Assembly (NCBI RefSeq): GCF_023016805.1
Contig: NZ_JALKCH010000010.1
Location: 124,001-188,000 of the forward strand
Direction of reading: 5' to 3'
DNA: 64,000 bases
DNA from: Ancylobacter crimeensis
Lineage (GTDB): Bacteria; Pseudomonadota; Alphaproteobacteria; Rhizobiales; Xanthobacteraceae
Shown here: in pieces, positions 56,338 through 64,000 of the stretch
Position numbering within the stretch: position 1 is the stretch's first letter
Layout: each line of letters starts with the position of its first letter
Made by a program: the position numbers and the translations under genes
The notes under the pieces: generated by a model
Databases searched by the model: none
Seen by the model: the letters and a program-made list of their open reading frames with translations, nothing else
What the model was told of the DNA's origin: nothing

Positions 56338-56736
56338 TCACCAGTTGCGCGGGTAGAACACCCGGCCTGGCACCGGACCGCAATGGCAGCGCGAGCCGGG
56401 AGGGGCCGGACGCGCCCGGCAGGGCGGCGGGGGCGGACCGTAGCCCGGAGGCGGCGGCAGCGGGGCGCACATGGCCCGGCGGGGCGGGGGCGGTCCATAG
56501 CCGGGAGGTGGCGGCGGCCCCCAGCCGGGTCCGGGAGGCGGCGGTCCGCCGCCCCAACCCGGACCGGGAGGGGGCGGGCCGCCCCAGCCTGGGCCGCCGG
56601 GCGGGGGTGGAGGATAATATTGCGCAGCCGCCCCGACCGCCGAGGCCAGCAGCAGGCCGGCGCCGACAAGGGCGGCGGCAAGCGCGGGTCGGGCGCGCGA
56701 GGGGCGGGCCGGAACGGAGTGAGCAGGAACGGGCAT
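56338..56736 (-). CDS. Small exported Pro/Gly/Trp-rich protein
   Basis: A 132-residue protein. A signal peptide with Ala/Leu core ends ASAVGAAAQ. The mature part is almost entirely PPPPGPGWGG-type repeats, then a short cysteine-containing tail (MCAP, CRARPAPPGSRCHCGP) that ends GRVFYPRNW. No family was identified; such proteins occur at the cell surface in Hyphomicrobiales. The repeats make open frames on the other strand look coding, but the signal peptide, start codon and C-terminus support this strand. Confidence 0.65.
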   Translation of the reverse strand: MPVPAHSVPARPSRARPALAAALVGAGLLLASAVGAAAQYYPPPPPGGPGWGGPPPPGPGWGGGPPPPGPGWGPPPPPGYGPPPPRRAMCAPLPPPPGYGPPPPPCRARPAPPGSRCHCGPVPGRVFYPRNW

Positions 56737-56912
56737 GGCGTATCCTCCTGCGGATGACGATCCGCTGATGCGCGATCATCCGTTAAAGCGCGGCGGCTTT
56801 TGGGCGGGATCAAGGGCGGATGCGGGCGTGCTCACCGTGCCGTGATATTTCGCTGAGCGGCCCAACAACGCCCGGGCGGGCGGTGGGTTCGGATCAGTCT
56901 CCTGCGATATGA

Positions 56913-56926
56913 TCACGCATTCGTGA
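56913..56926. promoter_or_regulatory. Palindrome TCACG-N4-CGTGA upstream of the first BA14K gene
   Basis: TCACGCATTCGTGA ends 91 bp before the start codon. An almost identical palindrome lies 86 bp before the second BA14K gene (57734-57747). The shared sequence and position suggest a common operator or activator site. Confidence 0.6.
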
Positions 56927-57017
56927 GGGCACGGAAGCTTCCCCAGCGCATTGTTGGTTTTGCTCGGGAAAGCCGCGTGCAGGCGTCGGCGCCCGACCGA
57001 TGACGAGAGGTGCCCTG

Positions 57018-57539
57018 ATGAAGAAACTCGCTCTTGCGGCGGCTGCGGTGGCGGCGCTGTTCACTTTGGGTCTGCCCGTTGAAGCCCAGAACCTGCCGCC
57101 CGGCGCGCCCGGCATCGGCCCGCCCCGGTTCATCCCGCACACTGCGTCTCCCAACCGTCCGCCGCACATGCGCCCGCCCGGTCCCTCGCGCCCGCCCTAT
57201 GCAGGCCGTCCGCGTCCGGGCCCGGGTCCCGGCGGCTATTATCGCCCGGGTCCGCCGCACTACTATGGCCGGCCGGGGCCGCGCTACCACAACGGATATC
57301 GCGGCTATTCCTATTACCGACCGGGCTACCGGCGTTACGATGGCTGGTGGTATCCGGCCGGTGCCTTTGCCGCCGGCGCGCTCATCGGCGGCGCGATCGC
57401 CGCGCAGCCGCACTATTCCAGCGGCGGCAGCGAGCATGTGAACTGGTGCTATAATCGCTGGCGCTCCTACCGCGCCTCGGACAACACCTATCAGCCCAGC
57501 AGCGGCCCGCGACGCCAGTGCGTTTCGCCGTATTCGTGA
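57018..57539 (+). CDS. BA14K-family exported protein, first paralogue
   Basis: A 173-residue protein starting [20 protein letters not shown], with signal cleavage probably after VEAQ. A Pro/Arg/Tyr/Gly-rich middle ([20 protein letters not shown]) is followed by a hydrophobic stretch ([20 protein letters not shown]). The C-terminal BA14K domain is [20 protein letters not shown] ... [10 protein letters not shown]. The domain was named from the Brucella 14-kDa immunoreactive antigen; its biochemical role is unclear, and lectin-like activity has been proposed. Confidence 0.85.
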   Translation: MKKLALAAAAVAALFTLGLPVEAQNLPPGAPGIGPPRFIPHTASPNRPPHMRPPGPSRPPYAGRPRPGPGPGGYYRPGPPHYYGRPGPRYHNGYRGYSYYRPGYRRYDGWWYPAGAFAAGALIGGAIAAQPHYSSGGSEHVNWCYNRWRSYRASDNTYQPSSGPRRQCVSPYS

Positions 57540-57627
57540 CCTTGACGACCGTTCCAAGCGACAAGGCGGCAGGAGCGACGAGCGGGCGCTGCGTCTCCTG
57601 AAGGGTGATTGCCCGCCGCGATTGATG

Positions 57628-57655
57628 GGCCTTCCGGCGGAATGGCCGGAAGGCC
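57628..57655 (+). terminator. Hairpin between the two BA14K genes
   Basis: GGCCTTCCGGC (57628-57638) and GCCGGAAGGCC (57645-57655) are exact complements with a 6-base loop. Only GATTGT follows, so termination may be partial. Confidence 0.6.
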
Positions 57656-57733
57656 GATTGTCGGACGGATGTTTCGGATGTGCGGCGAAAGAGGCTGTGG
57701 CGGGTGCCGTTTCCCACCACGCCGGGTGAGCCA

Positions 57734-57747
57734 TCACGCTTTCGTGA
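57734..57747. promoter_or_regulatory. Palindrome TCACG-N4-CGTGA upstream of the second BA14K gene
   Basis: TCACGCTTTCGTGA differs from the copy at 56913-56926 in one central base and sits at nearly the same distance from its start codon. Confidence 0.6.
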
Positions 57748-57833
57748 AAGCATGAAAACGGAGTGCGGACGTTGACAGGCGCAGCAGCATACTTCCGGCG
57801 CTTGCAGTGCGCCTGAGCGTGAAAGGTGGCGTT

Positions 57834-58448
57834 ATGAAAAGACTCGGACTGGCGATCGCCGCGATCGCCACGGTATTCATGATCGCGGCTCCGGTCGCGG
57901 AAGCACAGAACTGGCCCGGCGGGCGTCCCGGGGCGGCCCGCAGAGGTGCGCCGAGCCATCATGTCCATCGCCCGCGCCCGGGCGGTCCAAATATGCATCG
58001 CCCGCGTCCGGGTGGCTCGAATGTGCATCGCCCACGTCCGGGAGGGCCCTCGAACGTCCATCGCCCGCGTCCGGGCGGTCCGTCGAACGTGCACCGCCCG
58101 CGCCCCGGCGGACCGAACGTGCATCGGCCGCGTCCGCCGCAGGCCCATCGGCCGCCACCCCACCGTCGCGGCTATTATCGGCAGGGCGGGCGGCATTACT
58201 TCAACGGGTATCGTGGCTGGAGCCGCTACCGTCCCGGCTACCGCCGTTATAATGGCTGGTGGTTCCCGGCCGCGGCCTTCACCACCGGCGTGATGATAGG
58301 CTCGGTGGCGGCGAGGCCCGTTCAGACGAGCAACTGGAACGCCCATGTCGCCTGGTGCCACAATCGGTGGCGTTCCTATCGTTCCTCGGACAATACCTTC
58401 CAGCCGAATAACGGCCCGCGGCGTCAGTGCATCTCGCCCTACCAGTGA
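57834..58448 (+). CDS. BA14K-family exported protein, second paralogue with HRPRPGG repeats
   Basis: A 204-residue protein starting MKRLGLAIAAIATVFMIAAP, signal cleavage probably after AEAQ. Six to seven HRPRPGG(P/S)(S)N units occupy about residues 44-105. Then come the same Tyr/Arg/Gly-rich segment ([20 protein letters not shown]), hydrophobic stretch and BA14K domain (HVAWCHNRWRSYRSSDNTFQ, RRQCISPYQ) as in the upstream paralogue. It is a tandem duplicate whose repeat region has expanded. Strong terminator downstream. Confidence 0.85.
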   Translation: MKRLGLAIAAIATVFMIAAPVAEAQNWPGGRPGAARRGAPSHHVHRPRPGGPNMHRPRPGGSNVHRPRPGGPSNVHRPRPGGPSNVHRPRPGGPNVHRPRPPQAHRPPPHRRGYYRQGGRHYFNGYRGWSRYRPGYRRYNGWWFPAAAFTTGVMIGSVAARPVQTSNWNAHVAWCHNRWRSYRSSDNTFQPNNGPRRQCISPYQ

Positions 58449-58472
58449 GTGCAACTGCTCCGTTCGCAGAAG

Positions 58473-58500
58473 CGGCGCCCCTCACGGGGCGCCGTTTTTT
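58473..58500 (+). terminator. Rho-independent terminator of the second BA14K gene
   Basis: CGGCGCCCC and GGGGCGCCG form a 9-bp perfect stem with loop TCAC, followed by six T. Confidence 0.93.
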
Positions 58501-58616
58501 GTGTCGGCAGGTGATGCTTCGCCGGCTTTGTAACTCGTTGTCCATGGCGGGTCGAACCGGCGACGGGGCGGTGCAGCAAAAAGCGTCGCACCTCCGGGTT
58601 CCGCTTTCTTCTTGCG

Positions 58617-58694
58617 CCCGCAGGTCTGCGGGAGTACATCCGTTCTCGGGCTATCCCACCCCACCGTGGGACGTCCATCTGAGAGGATGGTTCA
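58617..58694 (+). promoter_or_regulatory. Structured serC leader (serC-motif-like)
   Basis: Three hairpins precede serC: CCCGCAG/CTGCGGG (58617-58632), TCCCAC/GTGGGA (58654-58671) and CCATC/GATGG (58675-58690). The last one overlaps the ribosome-binding site GAGAGGATGG, so it could block translation when formed. A conserved serC RNA motif is known upstream of serC-serA operons in alphaproteobacteria; matching to it was not tested. Confidence 0.6.
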
Positions 58695-59870
58695 ATGACG
58701 ACGATCACGAAGCCGGCGCGTGCGCCGGCGAATCCCAATTTTTCGTCCGGCCCCTGCGCCAAGCGTCCCGGTTGGACGCTTGAGGCCTTGAGCGATGCAC
58801 CGCTCGGCCGCTCGCACCGTGCCAAGGTCGGCAAGGCGAAGCTCACGCACGCCATCGACCTCACCCGCGAAATTCTCGCCATTCCCGCCGACTATCGCAT
58901 CGGCATCGTCCCGGCGTCCGACACCGGCGCGGTGGAGATGGCGCTGTGGTCGCTGCTCGGCGCCCGCCCGGTCGACGTGCTGGCGTGGGAAAGCTTCGGC
59001 GAGGGCTGGGTCACCGACATCGTCAAGCAGCTCAAGCTGAAGGATACCCGCACCTTCGCGGCCGGCTATGGCGAGCTGCCGGACCTCGCGCAGGTCGATT
59101 TCGACCGCGACGTGGTCTTCACCTGGAACGGCACCACCTCCGGCGTGCGGGTGCCGAATGGCGACTTCATCCCGGACAACCGTGCCGGCCTCACCATCTG
59201 CGACGCGACCTCCGCCGCCTTCGCCCAGGAACTCGCCTGGGACAAGCTCGATGTCGTGACCTATTCCTGGCAGAAGGTGCTCGGCGGCGAGGCGGCGCAC
59301 GGCATGCTGATCCTCTCCCCCCGCGCGGTCGAGCGGCTGGAGAGCTATGTGCCGGCGTGGCCGATGCCGAAGATCTTCCGCATGACGAAGGGCGGCAAGC
59401 TGGTCGAAGGCATCTTCCAGGGCGAGACCATCAACACCCCGTCCATGCTCTGCGTCGAGGACTATATCGACGCGCTGGAATGGGCGAAGGGCCTCGGCGG
59501 CCTGAAGGGCCTCGTCGGCCGCTCCAACGCCAATTTCAAGGTGCTGGCGGACTGGGTGGCGAAGACCGCGTGGGTCGATTTCCTCGCGAAGGACGAAGCC
59601 ACCCGCTCCAACACCAGCGTGTGCCTCGTCGTCGTCGATCCCGAGGTGAAGGCGCTGGCCGCCGATGCGCAGGCTGCCTTCGCCAAGCAGCTCGCCACGA
59701 CGCTGGAGAAGGCCAAGGTGGCCTATGATATCGGCGCCTATCGCGACGCCCCGGCCGGGCTGCGGATCTGGGCCGGCGCCACGGTGGAAGCGGCCGATCT
59801 CGAGGCGCTGACGCCCTGGCTCGACTGGGCCTTTGCCGAGGCCAAGGCCGGGCTCAAGGCCGCGGCCTGA
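58695..59870 (+). CDS. serC: Phosphoserine aminotransferase SerC
   Basis: A 391-residue PLP enzyme making 3-phosphoserine from 3-phosphohydroxypyruvate and glutamate. It has [13 protein letters not shown] at the N-terminus, the PLP-lysine region [19 protein letters not shown] with the Schiff-base Lys after SWQ, and a PLP-binding Asp in [10 protein letters not shown]. It is the type common in alphaproteobacteria, distinct from E. coli SerC. serA follows 248 bp downstream. Confidence 0.93.
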   Translation: MTTITKPARAPANPNFSSGPCAKRPGWTLEALSDAPLGRSHRAKVGKAKLTHAIDLTREILAIPADYRIGIVPASDTGAVEMALWSLLGARPVDVLAWESFGEGWVTDIVKQLKLKDTRTFAAGYGELPDLAQVDFDRDVVFTWNGTTSGVRVPNGDFIPDNRAGLTICDATSAAFAQELAWDKLDVVTYSWQKVLGGEAAHGMLILSPRAVERLESYVPAWPMPKIFRMTKGGKLVEGIFQGETINTPSMLCVEDYIDALEWAKGLGGLKGLVGRSNANFKVLADWVAKTAWVDFLAKDEATRSNTSVCLVVVDPEVKALAADAQAAFAKQLATTLEKAKVAYDIGAYRDAPAGLRIWAGATVEAADLEALTPWLDWAFAEAKAGLKAAA

Positions 59871-59889
59871 GCTGCCGCTACCGTTCCAT

Positions 59890-59941
59890 CCCCTCGCCGC
59901 CGACGCGAGGGGACGGCGAAGGGCCGATGCGGTGCCCTTCG
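59890..59941 (+). other. Two intercistronic hairpins between serC and serA
   Basis: CCCCTCGC/GCGAGGGG (59890-59912) and CGAAGGGC/GCCCTTCG (59917-59941) are perfect 8-bp stems. No T-run follows, so they more likely process or stabilise the transcript than end it. Confidence 0.5.
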
Positions 59942-60118
59942 CGGAAGACCGGCTACCTCCTCCCGGCCGTCTTGCCCGCGAAGGCGCAGACCCTCTCCCC
60001 GCCTTCATCGGCGGGCGCCCACGAACGCTTCGTCGTCCCCTCCCGCCGGCGGCGGGATCTTTCCGCGCCATTTCCGACCGCTGCCGACGCCTGCGGTCCA
60101 TCGAGCAGGATGATTTCC

Positions 60119-61705
60119 ATGGCTCCCCGCGTACTCATTTCCGACGCCCTGTCCCCCGCCGCCGTGCAGATCTTCAAGGATCGCGGCATCGAGGTCGATT
60201 TCCAGCCGGCGCTGGGCAAGGACAAGGACAAGCTCGCCGAGATCATCGGCGATTACGACGGCCTCGCCATCCGCTCCGCTACCAAGGTGACGCCGAAGAT
60301 CCTCGCCAATGCGGCGCGGCTGAAAGTGGTCGGCCGCGCCGGCATCGGCGTCGACAATGTCGACATCCCGGCCGCGACCGCCAGGGGTGTGATCGTGATG
60401 AACACGCCCTTCGGCAACTCCATCACCACCGCCGAGCACGCCATCGCGATGATGTTCGCGCTGGCCCGCGAGATTCCCGCCGCCGATGCCTCCACCCAGG
60501 CCGGCAAGTGGGAGAAGAACCGTTTCATGGGCGTGGAGCTGACCGCCAAGACGCTGGGCGTGATCGGCTGCGGCAATATCGGCTCCATCGTCGCCGACCG
60601 CGCGCTGGGGCTGAAGATGAAGGTGGTCGCCTATGATCCCTTCCTCTCGCCGGAGCGCGCGCTGGACCTCGGCGTCGAGAAGGTGGAGCTGGACGAATTG
60701 CTGGCCCGCGCCGACGTCATCACCCTGCACACACCGCTCACCGACAAGACCCGCAACGTCCTCTCCGCAGAGGCGATCGCCAAGACGAAGAAGGGCGTGC
60801 GCATCGTCAATTGCGCGCGCGGCGGGCTGGTCGACGAGGCGGCGCTGGCCGAGGCGCTGAAGTCCGGCCATGTCGCGGGCGCGGCGTTCGACGTGTTCGT
60901 GACCGAGCCGGCGACGGAGAACCCGCTGTTCGGGCTGCCGGGCGTGATCTGCACCCCCCATCTCGGCGCCTCCACCACGGAAGCGCAGGAGAATGTGGCG
61001 CTGCAAGTCGCCGAGCAGATGAGCGATTATCTGCTGCGCGGCGCCATTTCCAATGCGGTGAACTTCCCCTCGATCACTGCCGAGGAAGCGCCCAAGCTGA
61101 AGCCGTTCATCGAGCTCGCCGAGAAGCTGGGCTCCTTTGCCGGCCAGCTCACCGAGACCGACATCAAGACCGTGCGCATCACCTATGACGGTGCGGTGGC
61201 CGGCCTCAAGATCAAGGCGCTGACCTCCTCCGCCGTCGCCGGCCTTCTGCGTCCGGCGCTGCAGGATGTGAACGTGGTGTCCGCCCCGAGCATCGCCAGG
61301 GAGCGCGGCATCGTGATCGAGGAGACCACCCGCGAGGTCGCCGGCGACTATGAGAGCCTCGTGACCCTCACCGTGGTGACGGAGAAGATGGAGCGTTCGG
61401 TGTCGGGTACCGTCTTCGCCGACGGGCGTCCGCGCATCGTCGACATCAAGGGCATCAAGGTCGACGCCGAGTTCGCGCCGTCCATGCTCTATGTCACCAA
61501 TGAGGACCGTCCCGGCTTTGTGGGCCGCTTCGCCAGCCTGCTCGGCGATGCCGGCCTCAACATCGCGACCTTCGCGCTGGGCCGCGACCGGCAGGGCGGC
61601 GACGCCATCGCGCTGGTCGAGGTGGATGGCACGGTGCCGGCCGAGATCATCGACAAGGTGCAGCAGCTTCCCTCCGTGAAGCAGGCCAAGCCGCTGGTGT
61701 TCTGA
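60119..61705 (+). CDS. serA: D-3-phosphoglycerate dehydrogenase SerA
   Basis: A 528-residue type-1 enzyme. The substrate/NAD domains have VVGRAGIGVDNVDIPAAT, the nucleotide motif LGVIGCGNIGSIVADRAL, and the catalytic residues in NCARGGLVDEAAL and TPHLGAST. An intervening domain and a C-terminal ACT domain (LYVTNEDRPGFVGRFASLLG) follow, where serine inhibits. It starts the serine pathway. The ATG giving MAPRVLISDALS is used; ATG at 60110 is three codons upstream. Confidence 0.96.
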   Translation: MAPRVLISDALSPAAVQIFKDRGIEVDFQPALGKDKDKLAEIIGDYDGLAIRSATKVTPKILANAARLKVVGRAGIGVDNVDIPAATARGVIVMNTPFGNSITTAEHAIAMMFALAREIPAADASTQAGKWEKNRFMGVELTAKTLGVIGCGNIGSIVADRALGLKMKVVAYDPFLSPERALDLGVEKVELDELLARADVITLHTPLTDKTRNVLSAEAIAKTKKGVRIVNCARGGLVDEAALAEALKSGHVAGAAFDVFVTEPATENPLFGLPGVICTPHLGASTTEAQENVALQVAEQMSDYLLRGAISNAVNFPSITAEEAPKLKPFIELAEKLGSFAGQLTETDIKTVRITYDGAVAGLKIKALTSSAVAGLLRPALQDVNVVSAPSIARERGIVIEETTREVAGDYESLVTLTVVTEKMERSVSGTVFADGRPRIVDIKGIKVDAEFAPSMLYVTNEDRPGFVGRFASLLGDAGLNIATFALGRDRQGGDAIALVEVDGTVPAEIIDKVQQLPSVKQAKPLVF

Positions 61706-61711
61706 GGACTT

Positions 61712-61737
61712 CGCTCGCGTTCTGAGGGGCGCGAGCG
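61712..61737 (+). terminator. Hairpin after serA
   Basis: CGCTCGCG and CGCGAGCG (61712-61719, 61730-61737) form an 8-bp stem with a 10-base loop. Only TTCC follows, so it is a weak terminator candidate. Confidence 0.5.
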
Positions 61738-61997
61738 TTCCGCCACGCGGTCGCGCATCCTCCGGCTTCGAGGAAGGGCACAGCCGCCGGACAGAGTATT
61801 CGGATGAAGAACCGCACCCGATGGCTGCCGGATAGAGTATGACCTAACGTAATCTGTACCAAAGGCCGGTGGTTTCGGCCTTCCGGCGGGCCCAAACGCC
61901 AGAAAATACCGGCCGCGCCGGCACAACCGCTCTTGCCGCCGCAGAGGGGCTGCATGATGATGTTTCCTCGTCATCAGGCGTGTCCGCGGGGGGCGGC

Positions 61998-62657
61998 ATG
62001 GGCAATAATCTGGATCCGGATTACATTGCCGGTCGGGACGGCTACACGCATTTCGTCCCGACAGACCGCGAGGCGTATCAGCGCGGCGTCGACGAGCGCG
62101 AGGGTCGGGCCGGGCGCAGCATGAATTGGGGAAGCGGCGGGGCCGGCTTTCCCATAGTCATGCTGGCCTTCATTCCGATTCTCATCGGCATCGGCTTCGT
62201 CGTCGCGGTGCCGATCTTCCCGGTGGCCGGAATCATCACCGCGGTCATCGCTTACGGCGTCTCTCTCTATCTCGGTGTGGACCTCTATACCGACCAGGGC
62301 TTGAATAATCTGGCCATCTCGGTGTTGATCTGCATCCCCCTCTATCTCGTCGCGCTGTTCCCGGAGAGCCGCGCCGCGCGATATCCGGCTTATCGCGCGG
62401 CGCGGCACTGGGTGCGTGTCGTTGGCCTTGCCATTGCCCTCAACGAGGTCCTGCTGCCGACCCTGGCGGTGTATCTGCCGGGTGGTGACGAGCGGGTCTA
62501 TGCCGCCTGGGGCATCGTCGCCGGCGGCTTCACCCTTGAGAAGCTGGCGTGGCTGGTCGCGCTGATGGTGGCCGTGCACCTGTTCTTCCGCTGGTGGGTG
62601 ACGAGGGGCATGGCGATGAGTCCCGACCGGCGCTTCGGATGGCGGCAGCCGGTGTGA
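61998..62657 (+). CDS. Four-helix membrane protein of unknown function
   Basis: A 219-residue protein starting MGNNLDPDYIAGRDGYTHFV. The N-terminal 45 residues are polar (REAYQRGVDEREGRAGRSMN). Then come about five hydrophobic segments: two adjoining ones around IVMLAFIPILIGIGFVVAVP and VAGIITAVIAYGVSLYLGVD, then ISVLICIPLYLVALFP, VVGLAIALNEVLLPTLAVYL and LAWLVALMVAVHLFF. No family was recognised. The frame is open upstream without a ribosome-binding site. The next gene starts 62 bp downstream in the same direction. Confidence 0.6.
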   Translation: MGNNLDPDYIAGRDGYTHFVPTDREAYQRGVDEREGRAGRSMNWGSGGAGFPIVMLAFIPILIGIGFVVAVPIFPVAGIITAVIAYGVSLYLGVDLYTDQGLNNLAISVLICIPLYLVALFPESRAARYPAYRAARHWVRVVGLAIALNEVLLPTLAVYLPGGDERVYAAWGIVAGGFTLEKLAWLVALMVAVHLFFRWWVTRGMAMSPDRRFGWRQPV

Positions 62658-62719
62658 GCTTCCTTTCGCTCGGCTCTCGCCGCCGGGGCGTTTCCGCAAC
62701 CTGTCCGGAGCTGTTGCGC

Positions 62720-64000
62720 ATGTCGCCGCGTGTCGCCTGTCTGGCGCTGTTCGTCGTTCTCGCTGCACAGCCCGCCGCCGCGCAGGTGCGAAACGGCGCC
62801 GACGCGCTGCAACTGGTGGCCGCCTCCGGCATGACGCTGAAGAACGGCACGGTCGTGAATCCCTGCGGCCGGCCGACCAATCCCCGGGTCAGGTTCATTG
62901 ATCTGGACGGCGACGGCGGCCAGGAGGCGGTTTCGGAGGATCGCGACCCCGCCTGCTATGGGCCGAAGCCGGGGATCCAGTCCAAGGTGCTGGCGCGCGA
63001 TCGTTCGGGGCGCTGGAGGGTCGTCGGCGTGGTGCCCGGCGTCGTCAAGCCGGTGGCGGGCCGCTCCAATGGCTGGGCGAACGTCACGGTGGAGGGCAGG
63101 GGCTGCCAACCGGTGTGGCGCTTCGACGGGCAACACTATCGGCCGACGGCCTGTCCGGCCGCGGGAGCGGCGCAGGCTGCCGCTCCAAAACCGGCCGCTC
63201 CAAAACCGGCCGCCCCGAACCCGGTTGCCCCGAACCCGGCCGCACCCCCCGCCGGCGCGGCGGTTGCATCTGCGGCAGCTTCTGCGGCTGGCGGCTCCGA
63301 TCCCGATCTCTCACGGTTCCCGGAGACATATGGCCGCTTCGCGCCCGGCGGCGGCGGCTGCACCCGGCTGCCGCGCGTGACCATCGCGGCGGATGCCATC
63401 CGCATCGAGACGCCGGAAGGCACCGCGGCCTTTCCCAGGGCCGGCGTGCCCACCAATTTCATGGGTCCCGAGGACACGTCCATCACCTATTTCCTGCAGG
63501 GAGCGGGCGAAGGGCTCGTCGTCACGGTGGATCGGAACGACCTGCGGACCGCCGGCGGCGAGCGGCTCGGCGCGGCGGAGAAGGCGCTGTCGGCGGCCGC
63601 CGACGTCAACGGGCCACCGCTGCGCCGCTGCGGCGCGCAGATGCCCGCACCCGCGCCCGCGCCCGCACCGCAGATGCGCGCGAGCGCCTCGGGCGACGTC
63701 GACGCCCTGCTGAAGGACGGCTATACGGAGGATCCGGGTTTCATGGCGGCCTATCGGAAAGCGCTCGGCCCGCTTGCTGCGGAGGACTGGCTGACCAGCT
63801 TCGAGGGCCCCGGCGACAGCAGGGCCGTCACGCTTGCGGGCACGCGCTATCTGCTCGCCGCCGTGTGCAAGCCCCATGATTGCGGCGACAACGCGATGAT
63901 GGTGCTGTATCGCCCGGATACCGGCGCGCTGTTCGGCATTGTCTCGATCCGGCACGGCAAGAGGACGGTGGGCAATTCGCCGGCGCCGCTTCGTCCCGAT
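62720..64000 (+). CDS. Exported multidomain protein with C-terminal Ivy-type lysozyme-inhibitor domain (partial)
   Basis: The frame is open from the ATG to the window end (427 codons, no stop seen). It starts MSPRVACLALFVVLAAQPAA followed by AAQ, a Sec signal. The first domain (about 20-150) has VRFIDLDGDGGQEAVSEDRD and a closing tryptophan-rich strand. A linker of four 15-bp-encoded APKPA/APNPA repeats (about 155-174) leads to a middle domain (GRFAPGGGGCTRLPRVTIAA ... ITYFLQGAGEGLVVTVDRND). The C-terminal part has AGTRYLLAAVCKPHDCGDNA and MMVLYRPDTGALFGIVSI; CKPHDC is the motif of Ivy (inhibitor of vertebrate lysozyme). It would block host or competitor lysozymes in the periplasm or outside. 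Confidence 0.8.
   Translation, partial: MSPRVACLALFVVLAAQPAAAQVRNGADALQLVAASGMTLKNGTVVNPCGRPTNPRVRFIDLDGDGGQEAVSEDRDPACYGPKPGIQSKVLARDRSGRWRVVGVVPGVVKPVAGRSNGWANVTVEGRGCQPVWRFDGQHYRPTACPAAGAAQAAAPKPAAPKPAAPNPVAPNPAAPPAGAAVASAAASAAGGSDPDLSRFPETYGRFAPGGGGCTRLPRVTIAADAIRIETPEGTAAFPRAGVPTNFMGPEDTSITYFLQGAGEGLVVTVDRNDLRTAGGERLGAAEKALSAAADVNGPPLRRCGAQMPAPAPAPAPQMRASASGDVDALLKDGYTEDPGFMAAYRKALGPLAAEDWLTSFEGPGDSRAVTLAGTRYLLAAVCKPHDCGDNAMMVLYRPDTGALFGIVSIRHGKRTVGNSPAPLRPD

Overview
The window is high-GC DNA from an alphaproteobacterium, most likely Hyphomicrobiales (a Xanthobacteraceae-like member is my guess, not proven). The markers are a two-piece, circularly permuted ssrA (tmRNA) gene, an alpha-type SspB, a GTTC-N7-GTTC LexA box, DUF2852 and BA14K proteins, the ruvCAB-ybgC-tolQRAB-pal-cpoB order, and ChoXWV plus BetIBA choline genes. 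No insertion sequence, prophage, CRISPR array, rRNA or tRNA was seen.

Layout. 1-5.9 kb: the start of folA, a flavin amine oxidase, sspB, a DUF2254 membrane protein, ssrA on the minus strand with tag ANDNYAPVALAA, and small exported or unknown proteins. 6.1-13.4 kb: yebC, then a glycosyltransferase, a GFA protein and two transporters, then an SOS-controlled ruvCAB. 13.4-26.9 kb: a TetR regulator, DUF2852, the Tol-Pal cell-envelope cluster, tilS, ftsH, a ROK-family protein whose two halves are in swapped order, and glmM.

26.9-55.1 kb is a choline catabolic island. ChoXWV imports choline. BetA and BetB oxidise it to glycine betaine. GbcAB demethylates betaine to dimethylglycine, DgcAB with its own EtfAB yields sarcosine, SoxBDAG yields glycine and methylene-THF, and SdaA turns serine into pyruvate. 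The serine hydroxymethyltransferase that would join glycine to serine is not in the window. Two GATase-like AraC regulators (GbdR family) sit inside the island. The most unusual item is that betI and betB form one uninterrupted 721-codon frame, so the choline-sensing repressor appears fused to betaine aldehyde dehydrogenase, an arrangement reminiscent of PutA.

55.4-64 kb: a DUF533 protein, a Pro/Gly-rich exported protein, two BA14K paralogues that share a 14-bp palindrome at the same distance from their starts, serC and serA behind a structured leader that may mask the serC ribosome-binding site, a four-helix membrane protein, and a large exported protein ending in an Ivy-type lysozyme-inhibitor domain that runs off the window. 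Fifteen-base tandem repeats recur in coding and non-coding places along the window.
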